From positions 70,500-134,499 of the forward strand of contig CAVYBY010000012.1 in NCBI GenBank assembly GCA_963766935.1: a stretch of DNA of 64,000 bases. The letters are read 5' to 3'. This document shows, piece after piece, positions 1 through 11,439 of this stretch. Every line of letters starts with the position of its first letter. Position 1 is the stretch's first letter. The position numbers were made by a program, and so were the translations under genes. Below the pieces are notes generated by a model. That model made no database searches. It saw nothing but the letters and a program-made list of their open reading frames with translations, and was not told the DNA's origin. This DNA is from CAVYBY01 sp963766935. Its GTDB lineage: Bacteria > Actinomycetota > UBA4738 > HRBIN12.

Positions 1-506
1 CCACGGGTTCCGATGCCGCCGCCCAGCCGGCTCATGGCCTCGCCCCACCCACGAAGCCGCGGAAGCAAGTAGTTGAGCTGCGCCAGCTCCACCTGCGCCT
101 TGCCCTCCCGGCTGCGTGCGTGCAGCGCGAAGATGTCCAGGATCAGAGCTGTCCGGTCGACCACCTTCACGTTGAGCCGCTCTTCCAGCGACCGAAGCTG
201 TCCGGGCGTCAGCTCCTCGTCGAGAATCACGGCCTGCGCGCCGGTCCGGTGGATCTCGCGGTGCAGCTCGTCCACCTTGCCGCGGCCGACCCAGTACTGG
301 GCGTCGGGCTCCGATCGGCTCTGCACGACCCGGGCGACCGGCTCGGCGCCGGCGGAGTCGGCCAACGCCGCGAGCTCGTCGAGGTCCTCCTCGCGAATCC
401 CCGGGCCGATCCCGACGAGAACGGCGCGCTCACGCACCATCGGCCGCCACGTGGCCGCGAGCGGCGACTCGAGGGTCCGCGGAGCAGGCGCTCGGTGCTC
501 CGCCAC
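1..506 (-). CDS. hflX: GTPase HflX, N-terminal part (cut by window edge)
   Basis: This is the first 168 codons of the ribosome-associated GTPase HflX, which splits stalled or hibernating ribosomes. The start is a GTG at 506, four bases beyond the dapD stop at 511-513; the ATG about 22 codons in (MVRERAVLVG) is an alternative. What is visible is the HflX N-terminal domain: YWVGRGKVDEL, QAVILDEELTPGQLRSLEE, VKVVDRTALILDIFALHA, then the helical linker LAQLNYLLPRL and the glycine-rich SRLGGGIGTRG that precedes the G domain. The GTP-binding motifs lie outside the window. The neighbourhood (dapF, miaA, miaB, recA) is the usual actinobacterial setting of hflX. Confidence 0.9.
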   Translation of the reverse strand, partial: MAEHRAPAPRTLESPLAATWRPMVRERAVLVGIGPGIREEDLDELAALADSAGAEPVARVVQSRSEPDAQYWVGRGKVDELHREIHRTGAQAVILDEELTPGQLRSLEERLNVKVVDRTALILDIFALHARSREGKAQVELAQLNYLLPRLRGWGEAMSRLGGGIGTR

Positions 507-510
507 GTGA

Positions 511-1344
511 TCAGGCCATGGCCGAGCCGTGCTCACGCAGCAGCTCGTTCAGCCGGAGCTTCTCGTCGGTCCCCTCGCTCCGGTAGGCGATGATCAGGCC
601 GCATGGGAGGCCGTAGCTGCCGGCCGGGAACTCGCGTGGCCGGGTGCCCGGCACCACGACGGCTCCGGCGGGTACCTCGCCGCGGACCTCGACGGGAGTC
701 GTCCCCGTCACGTCGATCACCGGCGTGCTGGCGGTCAGGACCGTTCCCGCCCCCAGCACGGCCCGGGCCCCGACGCGGACGCCCTCGACGACGACGCAGC
801 GCGAACCCAGGAAGCAGCCGTCCTCCACGATCACGGGCGCGGCCTGCACCGGCTCGAGCACGCCGCCGATCCCCACGCCGCCGGACAGATGCACGTCCGC
901 ACCGACCTGCGCGCACGAGCCGACCGTGGCCCATGTGTCGACGAGCGTGCCCGGGCCGATCCAGGCCCCGACGTTCACGTAGCTGGGCATCAACACGACG
1001 CCCCGTGAGAGGAAGGACCCGAAGCGCGCGGCCGCCGGCGGCACCACGCGCACGCCGAGCCCCGCGTACCCGTGCTTGAGCGGCAGCCGGTCGTGGAACT
1101 CGAGCGGGCCGGCCTGCGTCGTCTCCAGAGCCCGAACGCGGAAGTACAGGAGCACCGCTTCCTTGAGCCACGCGTGCACGACCCAGCCGTCCCCGTCCGG
1201 CTCGGCGACGCGAACCTGTCCCCGGTCGAGCAGACCGATCGTTTCCTCCACCGCTTCGGCATCGATCGACGATGCCCCGCCGGAGCTCTCCGCGCCGGCC
1301 CACGCGGCCTCGATCCGCCCCGCCAGCTCGGCGTGAGACGTCAT
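511..1344 (-). CDS. dapD: 2,3,4,5-tetrahydropyridine-2,6-dicarboxylate N-succinyltransferase
   Basis: DapD transfers succinyl from succinyl-CoA to tetrahydrodipicolinate, the first step of the succinylase branch to meso-diaminopimelate and lysine. The 277-residue product has the E. coli-family length and hallmarks: an N-terminal helical part with DGWVVHAWLKEAVLL, then RVVPPAA, VLMPSYVNVGAW, DTWATVGSCAQVG and HLSGGVGIGGVLEP of the left-handed beta-helix with hexapeptide repeats, and GLIIAYR near the end. It resembles the proteobacterial form rather than the mycobacterial one (roughly 310 residues). The start ATG overlaps the dapC stop by four bases (ATGA), so the two are translationally coupled. 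No frameshift is present. Confidence 0.93.
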   Translation of the reverse strand: MTSHAELAGRIEAAWAGAESSGGASSIDAEAVEETIGLLDRGQVRVAEPDGDGWVVHAWLKEAVLLYFRVRALETTQAGPLEFHDRLPLKHGYAGLGVRVVPPAAARFGSFLSRGVVLMPSYVNVGAWIGPGTLVDTWATVGSCAQVGADVHLSGGVGIGGVLEPVQAAPVIVEDGCFLGSRCVVVEGVRVGARAVLGAGTVLTASTPVIDVTGTTPVEVRGEVPAGAVVVPGTRPREFPAGSYGLPCGLIIAYRSEGTDEKLRLNELLREHGSAMA

Positions 1345-2510
1345 GCGCGCACCCCGGCCAGAACGCCGTCCAGCAGGGCCGCAGCCCGCCGGCAGGCATC
1401 GAGCGAGGGCACCGCCGCAAGCCGCACGTACCCCTCCCCCTCCGGACCGAAGAACGAGCCGGGCGCGACGACGACGCCGGCCCGCTCGAGCAGGTCGATC
1501 GCCCACGCCAGTGAGCTCCGGTCATCGGGGACGCGCACCCACAGGTAGAACGTGGCGGCGCCCCCGGCCACCTCGACCCCGTGCCGCTCGAAGACGTCGA
1601 GGAACAGACGCCGCTTGGCCGCGTACGCGGCGCGATGCCGTTCGACGTGCTCCTCGTCGTTCCACGCGGCGATCGACGCGCGCTGGACGAACTCCTGCGG
1701 CGTGACGCCGACGCTCGGCCGAAGACGACGAAGCGCCCCGATCAGATCCGGATCGCCCGCGAGGAAGCCCGACCGGTAGCCGGTCATGTGCGAGCGCTTG
1801 CTGAGCGTGTTGAGAACGAGCACGCCGGAGAGATCGCCGACCTGAAGCGCCGACGCGGGCGGCTCGTCGAACCACAGCTCGCTGTACGCCTCGTCGGACG
1901 CAAGGACGACGTCGTGCGCGCGGCATCGCTCGGCCGCCGCGGCGAACAGATCGAGCGGAGCCACGGCGCCGGTCGGGTTGTTCGGGTAGTTGAGCCACAG
2001 CACGGCGCTCCGCCGCCAGTTCTCCTCGTCCACGGCGTCCAGATCGGGAAGGAAGCCCCGCTCCGCCGCGAGCGGAATCCGGACGACCTCGCCGCCCAAG
2101 TACCGGGCCCCGCGCTCGGGGATCGCGTAGCCGGGGGCCGTCACGATGACGCGGTCCTTGCCGGCGGCGGGATCCAGGAGCGCGCCGGCGAGGGAGAAGA
2201 TCGGCTCCTTGCTGCCGAGGGTCGGCAGCACGTGACGATCCGGGTCCAGCTCGACGTCGAACCGCCGCCCCACCCAGGCGGCCACGGCGTTCCGCAGCTC
2301 CGGAAGCCCGGCCGCGCGGGGGTACGACGAGACCGGCTCGATCGCGGCGGCGAGGGCCTCGCGGATGAACGCGGGCGTCTCGTCGCGGGGATCGCCGATC
2401 CCGAGATCGACGACTTCGCGGCCCGCCTCGAGCGCGGCTTGCTTCCGGCGATCGAGCTCCTCGAACGGGTACGGCTCGCTTGCTCGGATGCCGGGTGAAA
2501 GATGGACCAC
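1341..2510 (-). CDS. dapC: Succinyldiaminopimelate transaminase (class I/II aminotransferase)
   Basis: A 389-residue PLP-dependent fold-type I aminotransferase. Visible landmarks are DLGIGDPRDETP near the N-terminus, LPTLGSKEPIF, NYPNNPTGAV (substrate and PLP binding), ASDEAYSELWF (Asp and Tyr that contact PLP) and LSKRSHMTGYRSGF, containing the Schiff-base lysine. Sandwiched between dapD and dapE, it should convert N-succinyl-2-amino-6-oxopimelate to N-succinyl-LL-diaminopimelate using glutamate. The GTG start at 2510 lies three bases from the dapE stop. The sequence alone could also fit a related aminotransferase; the operon context drives the call. Confidence 0.88.
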   Translation of the reverse strand: MVHLSPGIRASEPYPFEELDRRKQAALEAGREVVDLGIGDPRDETPAFIREALAAAIEPVSSYPRAAGLPELRNAVAAWVGRRFDVELDPDRHVLPTLGSKEPIFSLAGALLDPAAGKDRVIVTAPGYAIPERGARYLGGEVVRIPLAAERGFLPDLDAVDEENWRRSAVLWLNYPNNPTGAVAPLDLFAAAAERCRAHDVVLASDEAYSELWFDEPPASALQVGDLSGVLVLNTLSKRSHMTGYRSGFLAGDPDLIGALRRLRPSVGVTPQEFVQRASIAAWNDEEHVERHRAAYAAKRRLFLDVFERHGVEVAGGAATFYLWVRVPDDRSSLAWAIDLLERAGVVVAPGSFFGPEGEGYVRLAAVPSLDACRRAAALLDGVLAGVRA

Positions 2511-2512
2511 GA

Positions 2513-3628
2513 TCAGGCTCCCATCGCCCGCGTCCCGGTCAGGAACGCATGCAACACGTCGTAGGAGCGCACCAAGGCTTCCGCGCCGACGCGCTCGTCG
2601 TCGCGATGAGCGTACCGCGGGTCCCCGGGGCCGAAATTGATCGCGGCCACGCCGGCGGCTGCGAAGTCGGCGACGGGCGTCCAGGCCTGCTTCGGGCCGA
2701 CGGGCAGGTCCCCGGCGGCCCGAAGCCGCCTGACGAGCGGGTGGCTCGCGACGACGGGGGCGGGCGGTGAGTTCCCCAGGATCTCGATCTCCGCCCGGGG
2801 GTCGCCGAGCAGGCTCCCGAGCCTCGCCTCGGCGTCCCCGGGCGCGACGTTCGGTGCATACCGCAGGTTGACGTCCGCCTCGACGACGTCGGGGACGACG
2901 TTTGTCGAGGCGCCGCCCCGGATGGACGTCACGCTGGCTACCTCGCGGTAGACGAGCCCGTCGATCTCGACGTCCACCGGTGCGAGCTCCGCCAGCGGCG
3001 ACAGGATCTGGATCGCGGCGTGGATCGCGTTCTCGGCCAGCCACGGTCGCGCCGTGTGACCGGCGGTCCCCCGCACCCGGACCCGCGCGTTGAGGTTGCC
3101 GAGACAACCGACCTCGGCGGCGTTGTCCGTCGGCTCCATGACGATCGCGAGATCGGCCGCCCGAAGCGCCGCGGACCGTTCGAGCATCGGCGCGAGAACC
3201 CCATGTGGCGCCGGCAGCTCCTCGCGGCCGAACAGGACGACGCCCAGGTCGAGCCCGGTCGGAGGTTCCGCGAGATCCCGCACCAGCTCGACGATCACGG
3301 CCACCGCGCCCTTCATGTCCGCCGCTCCGCGTCCCGTCACATGGCCGTCCTCGATCCGGCCCGCGGCGGCGCCGGCGATCGGAACCGTGTCGACGTGTCC
3401 GGCCAGGAGCACCAACGGCACGCCCGTGCGACGGTGGGGCAGGGTCGAGAGCACGCCGTCGCCGCGCTCGACCGGACGGAGCCACGCCGTCTCGAGAAGC
3501 CCGCCGAGGTGCGACAGGATGCCGGACTCGTCTCCGCTCTCGGAGGGAATGTCGATCAGCTCGAGCGTCCGCCGTTGCAGCCGCTCGGCGAGCGAGGCGG
3601 CTTGATCCGCAGACGCCCCCCTAGGCAC
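2513..3628 (-). CDS. dapE: Succinyl-diaminopimelate desuccinylase (M20 family)
   Basis: A 371-residue zinc metallohydrolase that removes succinate from N-succinyl-LL-DAP. M20 metal-site motifs are present: LAGHVDTVP (metal His and catalytic Asp), GRGAADMKGAVA (bridging Asp), LFGREELP (Glu pair) and a late His in RYAHRDDERVG. The dimerisation insert begins around GTAGHTARPW. The GTG start at 3628 overlaps the dapF stop by eight bases, and the gene is followed at once by dapC, giving the order dapF-dapE-dapC-dapD along the transcript. It matches the actinobacterial TIGR01900-like DapE more than an acetylornithine deacetylase (family knowledge). Confidence 0.9.
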   Translation of the reverse strand: MPRGASADQAASLAERLQRRTLELIDIPSESGDESGILSHLGGLLETAWLRPVERGDGVLSTLPHRRTGVPLVLLAGHVDTVPIAGAAAGRIEDGHVTGRGAADMKGAVAVIVELVRDLAEPPTGLDLGVVLFGREELPAPHGVLAPMLERSAALRAADLAIVMEPTDNAAEVGCLGNLNARVRVRGTAGHTARPWLAENAIHAAIQILSPLAELAPVDVEIDGLVYREVASVTSIRGGASTNVVPDVVEADVNLRYAPNVAPGDAEARLGSLLGDPRAEIEILGNSPPAPVVASHPLVRRLRAAGDLPVGPKQAWTPVADFAAAGVAAINFGPGDPRYAHRDDERVGAEALVRSYDVLHAFLTGTRAMGA

Positions 3629-4484
3629 GGCGTCCGGTCCCGAGGTCGAGATCGATGGTCCCCTCGAACACGGCGTCGACCGGGCCGCTCAGCGAGACCG
3701 AGCCGTCGGCTCCCCGCTCCACGTCCAGCCGGCCGCCCGGGAACCGGACCCACGTCCGCGCGGGTGCCACGCCCATCTCCTGGGCGGCCACGGAGACCGC
3801 GCACGCCCCCGAACCGCACGAGAGCGTCTCGCCGGACCCGCGCTCCCACACGCGGGCCTCGAGCCCACCGCCCGCGGCGCGCGCGAACTCGACATTCGCA
3901 CCCTGCGGGAAGAGCGGCAGATGCTCCAGCGCCGGTCCCAGGCGTTCGACGTCGATCTCGGCCGGATCCTCCTCGACGAAGAGCACGAGATGTGGATTGC
4001 CCATCGACAGGGCGCTCGCCACCACCGTCCGTCCATCCAGCTCGAACGGCTGCGCGAGGAACGTCTCCCCCGGTGGGCCGCTCATCGGGACCGCGGCGCG
4101 CGCGAACGCGGGGGAACCCATGCCGGCCGTGACGACGACCTCGCCATCGACCGACGGCGAGACGGTGACGCGCGAGATCCCCGCCGGCGTCACCACCGCG
4201 AAGCCGTCGGTGCCGGCGAGCCCCCGGTCGTGCGCCAGCCGGGCGAGGCACCTGATGCCGTTGCCGCAGGTGCCGGCCGGCGAGCCATCGGCGTTGCGGT
4301 AGTCCATGAGGAATCCCTCCGCGGCGGGGGCGACCCGGATGACCCCGTCCGCGCCGATGCCGGTCCGGCGATCGCACAGCGCCGCCGCTCTTTCGGGACT
4401 CACCTCGAGATGACCGTCCAGATCGAGCAGGAGCACGAAGTCGTTCCCGCACGCCTCGTACTTCCAGAACGGCTCGATGCTCAC
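3621..4484 (-). CDS. dapF: Diaminopimelate epimerase
   Basis: DapF interconverts LL- and meso-diaminopimelate, feeding peptidoglycan and lysine. The product is 287 residues with both catalytic cysteines in context: NADGSPAGTCGNGIRC in the N-terminal half and GSGETLSCGSGACA in the C-terminal half. EACGNDFVLL at the start and SMGNPHLVLFV in the middle are also typical. The chosen GTG at 4484 overlaps the miaA stop by four bases (GTGA), which is the coupling used throughout this operon. The open frame continues upstream, but that part belongs to shifted miaA sequence. Confidence 0.93.
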   Translation of the reverse strand: MSIEPFWKYEACGNDFVLLLDLDGHLEVSPERAAALCDRRTGIGADGVIRVAPAAEGFLMDYRNADGSPAGTCGNGIRCLARLAHDRGLAGTDGFAVVTPAGISRVTVSPSVDGEVVVTAGMGSPAFARAAVPMSGPPGETFLAQPFELDGRTVVASALSMGNPHLVLFVEEDPAEIDVERLGPALEHLPLFPQGANVEFARAAGGGLEARVWERGSGETLSCGSGACAVSVAAQEMGVAPARTWVRFPGGRLDVERGADGSVSLSGPVDAVFEGTIDLDLGTGRRA

Positions 4485-5404
4485 GCGGTCTCCAGGTACT
4501 CGAGCATCGCACCGACGGCCTCCGGCGCACCGGCGGGCCCGACGTCGAACCAGCGGATGCGCGGATCCCGCCGGAACCAGGACATCTGGCGCCGCGCCAG
4601 GTTTCGCGTCCGAGCCTGCGTCCTCGTCACCGCCTCCTCGAGCGGGAGCCGGCCCGCGAGATGTTCCGCGAGCTCTGCGTACCCGATCGCCTGTGTCGAG
4701 GTCAGCCACCCGCCGAACCCGCGAGCCACGAGCCGCCGGACTTCGTCGAGCCAGCCGGCCGCGAACATCGACCGGACCCGGTCCTCGATTCGCGCCGCGC
4801 AGGACCTCGGGCGGCATCCGGATCCCCGCGACCCGCACCCGCTGCGGCGGGGAATCGCTCCCACGCCGTGGCGAACGAGCTGAACGGCGCGCCGGTCACC
4901 TGGACGACCTCGAGCGCCCGCACGATCCGGCGCAGGTTGGCGGGCTCGATCTTGGCGGCGGCCACCGGGTCGATCGCCTCCAGCCGGAGGTACATCGCCT
5001 CGACGCCGTGGGCCTCGGCGTCCCGCTCCAGGCCGGCTCGGATCCCGGCATCCTCGGGCGGGAAAGACCAGGTCGTCGACGAGCGCGCGGAAGTACAGAC
5101 CCGACCCGCCCACGAGAAGCACCCGGCGGCTCCTGGCCTGCACATCGGCGAGCACGTCGCGCCCGATCGCCTGGAACCTCGAAACGGTGAACCGCTCGGT
5201 CGGCTCCGCGAGGTCGAGCAGGTGATGCGGAATCCGAGCGCGCTCGGCCGGCGTCGGCTTGGCCGTTCCCACGTCCATCCCGCGGTAGACGAGCATCGAG
5301 TCGACGCTCGCGATCTCGGCCCCGAGCGCCTGCGCGAGGACGACGGCCGCGGAGGTCTTGCCCGACGCGGTCGGTCCGACGAGCGCCAGGAGCGGTCCGG
5401 TCAC
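4481..5404 (-). CDS. miaA: tRNA dimethylallyltransferase MiaA (three apparent frameshifts)
   Basis: MiaA isopentenylates A37 of tRNAs reading UNN codons. The N-terminus has the P-loop GPTASGKTS, the DSMLVYRGMDVGTAKPT signature and LVGGSGLYFRAL. The reading frame then jumps near 5061 to a frame carrying the lines around PANLRRIVRALEV, again near 4838 to RVAGIRMPPEVL, and near 4800 back to the first frame (ARIEDRVRSMFAAGWLDEV, then QMSWFRRDPRIRWFD at the C-terminus). All expected MiaA blocks are intact across the three frames, so these look like single-base errors in G/C-rich runs rather than decay. GTG start at 5404; miaB lies immediately upstream. Confidence 0.85.
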   Translation of the reverse strand: MTGPLLALVGPTASGKTSAAVVLAQALGAEIASVDSMLVYRGMDVGTAKPTPAERARIPHHLLDLAEPTERFTVSRFQAIGRDVLADVQARSRRVLLVGGSGLYFRALVDDLVFPARGCRDPSRPGAGRRGPRRRGDVPPAGGDRPGGRRQDRARQPAPDRAGARGRPGDRRAVQLVRHGVGAIPRRSGCGSRGSGCRPRSCAARIEDRVRSMFAAGWLDEVRRLVARGFGGWLTSTQAIGYAELAEHLAGRLPLEEAVTRTQARTRNLARRQMSWFRRDPRIRWFDVGPAGAPEAVGAMLEYLETA

Positions 5405-5411
5405 GGCCGAG

Positions 5412-6754
5412 TCAGGTCGCGACGGCCGCCGGGACGGCGCCGAGCAGATGGTGCGGGGCCGCGCTCACGATCCGCGCCTCGACAAAGGTGCCCGGCGCGA
5501 GCGACTCCTCCAGATGCACGATCCGGTTGGTCCGCGTCCGGCCCTGTGTCGAACCCGCCTTCTTCCCGGCGCCCTCGACCAGGACCTCGACGACCGAGCC
5601 CACCTGCTCGAGGTTCCGCTCCAGCGAGATCCGCTCCTGCGCCGCCACCAGGCGATCGAACCGCTCCTGCACGACCGGTTTGGGGATCTGCTCGTCGAAC
5701 GAGGCCGCGCGCGTGCCGGGCCGGGGCGAGTACTGGAAGAGATAGGCGCTGTCGAACCTCGCTCGCTCGACGACGTCGAGCGTGTCGGCGAAGTCTTCCT
5801 CGGTCTCGCCCGGGAACCCGACGATGACGTCGGTCGAGACGGCGACCTCCGGGATCGCCGCCCGGATCCGTTCGAGCCACGACAGGTATCGCTCGCGGCG
5901 ATACGAGCGCTGCATCGAGCGAAGGATCCGGTCCGATCCCGACTGCAGCGGGAAATGGATGTGCTCGCACACCTTCTCGCACTCGGCCATCGCGTCGATC
6001 ACGTCGGGCGTGAAGTCGTGGGGATGCGGCGACGTGAACCGGATCCGACGGATGCCGTCGACCTCGTCTACACGCCGGAGCAGTTCGGCGAAGAGCGGGC
6101 GGCTGGGACGCGCCGTCGACGCTCACGTCCCGCCCGTAGGTGTTGACGTTCTGCCCGAGCAGCGTCACCTCGAGCACTCCCTGGGCGGCGAGACCCTGGA
6201 CCTCGGCGAGGATGTCGCCGATGCCGCGCGAGCGCTGCGGTCCCCGCACGAGCGGCACGATGCAGAACGTGCAGGCGTTGTCGCACCCGACGGCGACGGA
6301 GACCCAGGCACGATTGGAATCGCCGCGGGCGGCCGGGAGCGCGCTCGGGAACGTCTCGGTGTACTCGCGCACGTCCATCTGCGGACCGTCTTCCTCGGCC
6401 ATGCGGAGGAGGTCGAGAAGCTGCGGGAGTGCGTGGGTTCCCACGACGACGTCGACCCACGGCGCCCGCTGCTGGATCAGGCCCTGATCCTTCTGAGCCA
6501 GACACCCGGCCACCACGATCCGCAGGTCGGGCCGCCGGTCCTTCAGCGGCTTGAGATGTCCCAGGTTGCCGTACAGCTTGTTGTCGGCGTTCTCGCGGAT
6601 CGCGCAGGTGTTGAGCACCACCACCCGCGCGTTCTCGCAGGTCCTCGGCCGGCGTCATGCCGTCCCCGATCAGCAAACCGGCGATGCGCTCCGAATCATG
6701 CTCGTTCATCTGGCACCCGAAGGTGCGGATGAGGAATCCCCCCGTCACGCTCAC
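5412..6754 (-). CDS. miaB: tRNA-2-methylthio-N6-dimethylallyladenosine synthase MiaB (two apparent frameshifts)
   Basis: MiaB adds the methylthio group to the base made by MiaA, so the two adjacent genes act in sequence. The start region shows the MTTase domain FGCQMNEHDSERI, continued after a shift near 6640 by VVLNTCAIRENADNKLYG and VVAGCLAQ. The radical-SAM cluster motif GCDNACTFCIVP follows, then LLGQNVNTYG. A second shift near 6108 leads to IRFTSPHPHDF and HIHFPLQSGSD, and the TRAM domain ends the protein (GRTRTNRIVHL). The GTG start at 6754 overlaps the rny stop (GTGA). RimO is the main alternative, but adjacency to miaA and the motif order favour MiaB. Confidence 0.87.
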
Positions 6755-8287
6755 CTCGCGTACTCGGTCGAGCGCGTCTCGCGAACCACCGTGATCTTGA
6801 TCTGCCCCGGGTATTGGAGCTCCTCCTCCACGGTCTTGGCGATATCGCGCGCGATCACCTGCGCCTGGAGATCGTCCACGTCGTCGGGCTTCACCATGAC
6901 CCGGACCTCGCGGCCGGCCTGCATCGCGAACACCTTCTCGACGCCGGGCTGCGCGCTGCAGATCTCTTCGAGGCGTTCCAGACGCCGCACGTAGGTCTCG
7001 AGCGACTCGCGCCGGGCGCCCGGCCGGCCACCGGAGATGTGGTCGGCGATCTGCGCGAGCACGGCGTCGACGGAACGCTGCTCCACTTCGCCGTGGTGAG
7101 ACTCGATGCAGTGCACCACCTCCGGCGACTCCTTCAGCCGCCTGGCGATCTCGGCGCCGATGATGGCGTGCGACCCCTCGATCTCGTGTGTGACCGCTTT
7201 GCCGATGTCATGCAGGAACGCCCCGCGTTTGGCGACGGAGGGGTCAAGACCCAGCTCCGAGGCCAGCGCCGACGCGATGTGCGCCGACTCCACCAGGTGC
7301 TTCAGAACGTTCTGGCCGTACGACGTCCGGTATTGGAGGCGCCCGAGCAGCTTGACGAGCTCGGGGTGCAGGTCGGTCAGGCCCACCTCGGCAACGGCGT
7401 TCTCGCCGGCACGACGAACCTGCTCGTCCAGGTCTTTGAGCGACCGCTGGTGGATCTCTTCGATGCGCGCCGGGTGGATCCGTCCGTCCGCGACCAGCTT
7501 CTCCAGCGTCATCCGGGCCGCCTCGCGCCGAACCGGGTCGAAGCACGACAGGACCACGGCCTCCGGGCGTGTCGTCGATGATCAGGTTGACGCCTGTGGC
7601 CGCCTCGAACGCGCGGATGTTGCGGCCCTCACGCCCGATGATCCGGCCCTTCATGTCCTCGCTCGGGAGCGTGAAGACGCTGACCGTCGACTCCGCCGTC
7701 TGCTCCGACGACACCCGCTGGATCGCGATCGTGACGATCTTTCGCGCCCGCTCCTCGCTCTCCTCGCGTGCCCGCTGCTCGATCTCGCGGACCTGGACCA
7801 TCGCGTGGCGCTTGGCCTCGTCGACGGTCTGCGCCATCAGCTGGTCGCGGGCCTCGGTCGAGGTCATCTGCGCGATGCGCTCCAGCTCGGCCGCGTGCGT
7901 CGCGGCCGAGGCATCAACCTGCTCCTGCGCGCCCGACGAGCGTGCGGTCACGCTCGTCCAGGTCGCGCGGCTCGCTCCTCCAGCTTCTGCGCCCTGGCGA
8001 CGTAGCTCTTCCTCGGACTGGGTGATCCTTCGCTCCAGCCGGGCAACCTCGTCCCGGCGGAGCTTCAGGTCCTCATCGGTCTCCTTGCGTGCGGCGGCGG
8101 CATCGGCTCTGGCGTCGACCAGGGCCTGGCGGCGCGTATCGGCCGCCTCCTGCTCCGCCTCGACCAGCAGCTCTTCGGCGCGGACCTCCAGGCTTTGGGT
8201 ATTGGAGGCGGCGATCGTCTTCCAGACGAAGAACCCGACGACGGCACCCAGGATGACGCCGCCAACGCCCACCAGTGCCTCTTGCAT
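6751..8287 (-). CDS. rny: Ribonuclease Y (apparent frameshifts)
   Basis: RNase Y is a membrane-anchored endoribonuclease that starts mRNA decay. Order of elements: one N-terminal membrane helix (GGVILGAVVGFFVWKTI), a long charged coiled coil, a KH domain (GRIIGREGRNIRAFE) and an HD domain (AFLHDIGKAVTHEIEGSHA). A frame change near 7566, inside the sequence after NLIIDDTP, and a pair around 7950-7985 in the coiled coil break the frame; the flanks remain conserved, so one gene of about 510 codons is inferred. ATG at 8287, with a GGAGG five bases upstream that is buried in a hairpin. RNase Y is not found in mycobacteria, which use RNase E. Confidence 0.88.
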
Positions 8288-8293
8288 CCGTTC

Positions 8294-8313
8294 CTCCCAC
8301 GATTCCGTGGGAG
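8294..8313 (-). promoter_or_regulatory. Hairpin covering the rny Shine-Dalgarno site
   Basis: An exact 8-bp inverted repeat (CTCCCACG / CGTGGGAG) with a 4-base loop sits directly upstream of rny. On the rny transcript the 3' arm contains GGGAG of the ribosome-binding sequence GGAGG (8293-8297). Folding would hide the site. The remaining intergenic DNA to the recX stop (8314-8549) shows no gene or other clear signal. Confidence 0.5.
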
Positions 8314-8549
8314 AGGACCCCTGCGGGCCCCGTGTTCAGGCGCGACGTTGCGGCGCGACGAACGGAAGGTGCGGGAACGGTCAACCCACCTGGGGCCGTA
8401 CCGCCTCCGTCCTCAGTCGTTGTCGTCTGGTCGGGAATGATCTCCGTCACAAGCCTTCTGCTCGAACTCGGGGTGTGCGTAGGCGTTTCCTCTCCGTTTC
8501 GGGCCATGGTAAGCGGCCCCGAGACGAGAGACAAGCGCCGGATGGCCGA

Positions 8550-9064
8550 TCAGGCCTCCGAATCGACCCCGCGATCGATCTCCAGGGCCGACCTGGCGGC
8601 CCGCCGGGCCATCTCGGGTCCGTACCCACGCCGCAGCAGGAAGGAGGTCAGCCGGCGGAAGGCTACGGCCGGCTCCAGGGAGCCCATCCGTTTGGCCCGC
8701 CGGGCGGCGAGGTCCCGCGCCCGTTCCTCCTCGTCGTCCCCGAGCGACGCGAGCGCCCCCGCCGCAACCGCCGGCGTGACCCCGCTTCGGGCCAGCACCG
8801 AGCCCACCAGGCGCCGTCCCGACCCGCGGGAACCGACCTCGTGTTCGATCACCCGCCGGGCGAACGCCTCGTCGTCCACGAGGCCCACCCCCTCGAGCCG
8901 CTCGAGCTCGCCCTCGACTTCCTCCGCGTCGAAGCCCGCCCGCAGGAGGCGCGTCTCGAGCTCCCGGCGGCTGCGCGGCCGGACGGCGAGCAGCCCGAGT
9001 GCGCGATCGTGACAGCTGCGAGCGCCGGGCCGTTTCGCCGTCGTCTTCCCGCCGAATTGGCCCG

Positions 9065-9068
<4 letters not shown>
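8550..9068 (-). CDS. recX: Regulatory protein RecX
   Basis: RecX binds RecA filaments and limits their activity. The 172-residue product is the usual size and has the tandem three-helix repeats of the family, for example LRRAGFDAEEVEGELERLE, GLVDDEAFARRVIEHEV and LLRRGYGPEMARRAAR. Its GTG start overlaps the recA stop by four bases (GTGA), so it is co-expressed with recA from the SOS-controlled promoter. No frameshift is present. Confidence 0.88.
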
Positions 9069-11267
<2,199 letters not shown>

Positions 11268-11410
11268 GTGATCCTCCTTCACCCTACCGATCCTCTCCCC
11301 ACCGATCGACGCACGGTACCGGCCGGGTCCGACAAAGTTACACCCGTGTGATCCGGCCCGCTGTTCGACCCGGCGTCCCGGCCGGCCCGAGGGCCAGCCC
11401 GCAGGCTAGT

Positions 11411-11424
11411 CGAACACGTGTTCG
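11411..11424 (-). promoter_or_regulatory. LexA (SOS) box upstream of recA
   Basis: CGAACACGTGTTCG is a perfect match to the Gram-positive/actinobacterial SOS box CGAACRNRYGTTCG and is palindromic. It lies about 145 bases before the recA start and 16 bases beyond the thpR stop, placing recA-recX under LexA control. The rest of the intergenic DNA (11268-11410) holds no gene; I could not place a confident -35/-10 pair. Confidence 0.8.
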
Positions 11425-11439
11425 GCCGCAAGCACCCCG

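Noticed and set aside
4481..8287. miaA, miaB and rny as true pseudogenes
   Set aside because: Residues on both sides of each shift remain conserved in another frame and the genes are core functions, so sequence error is the simpler reading.
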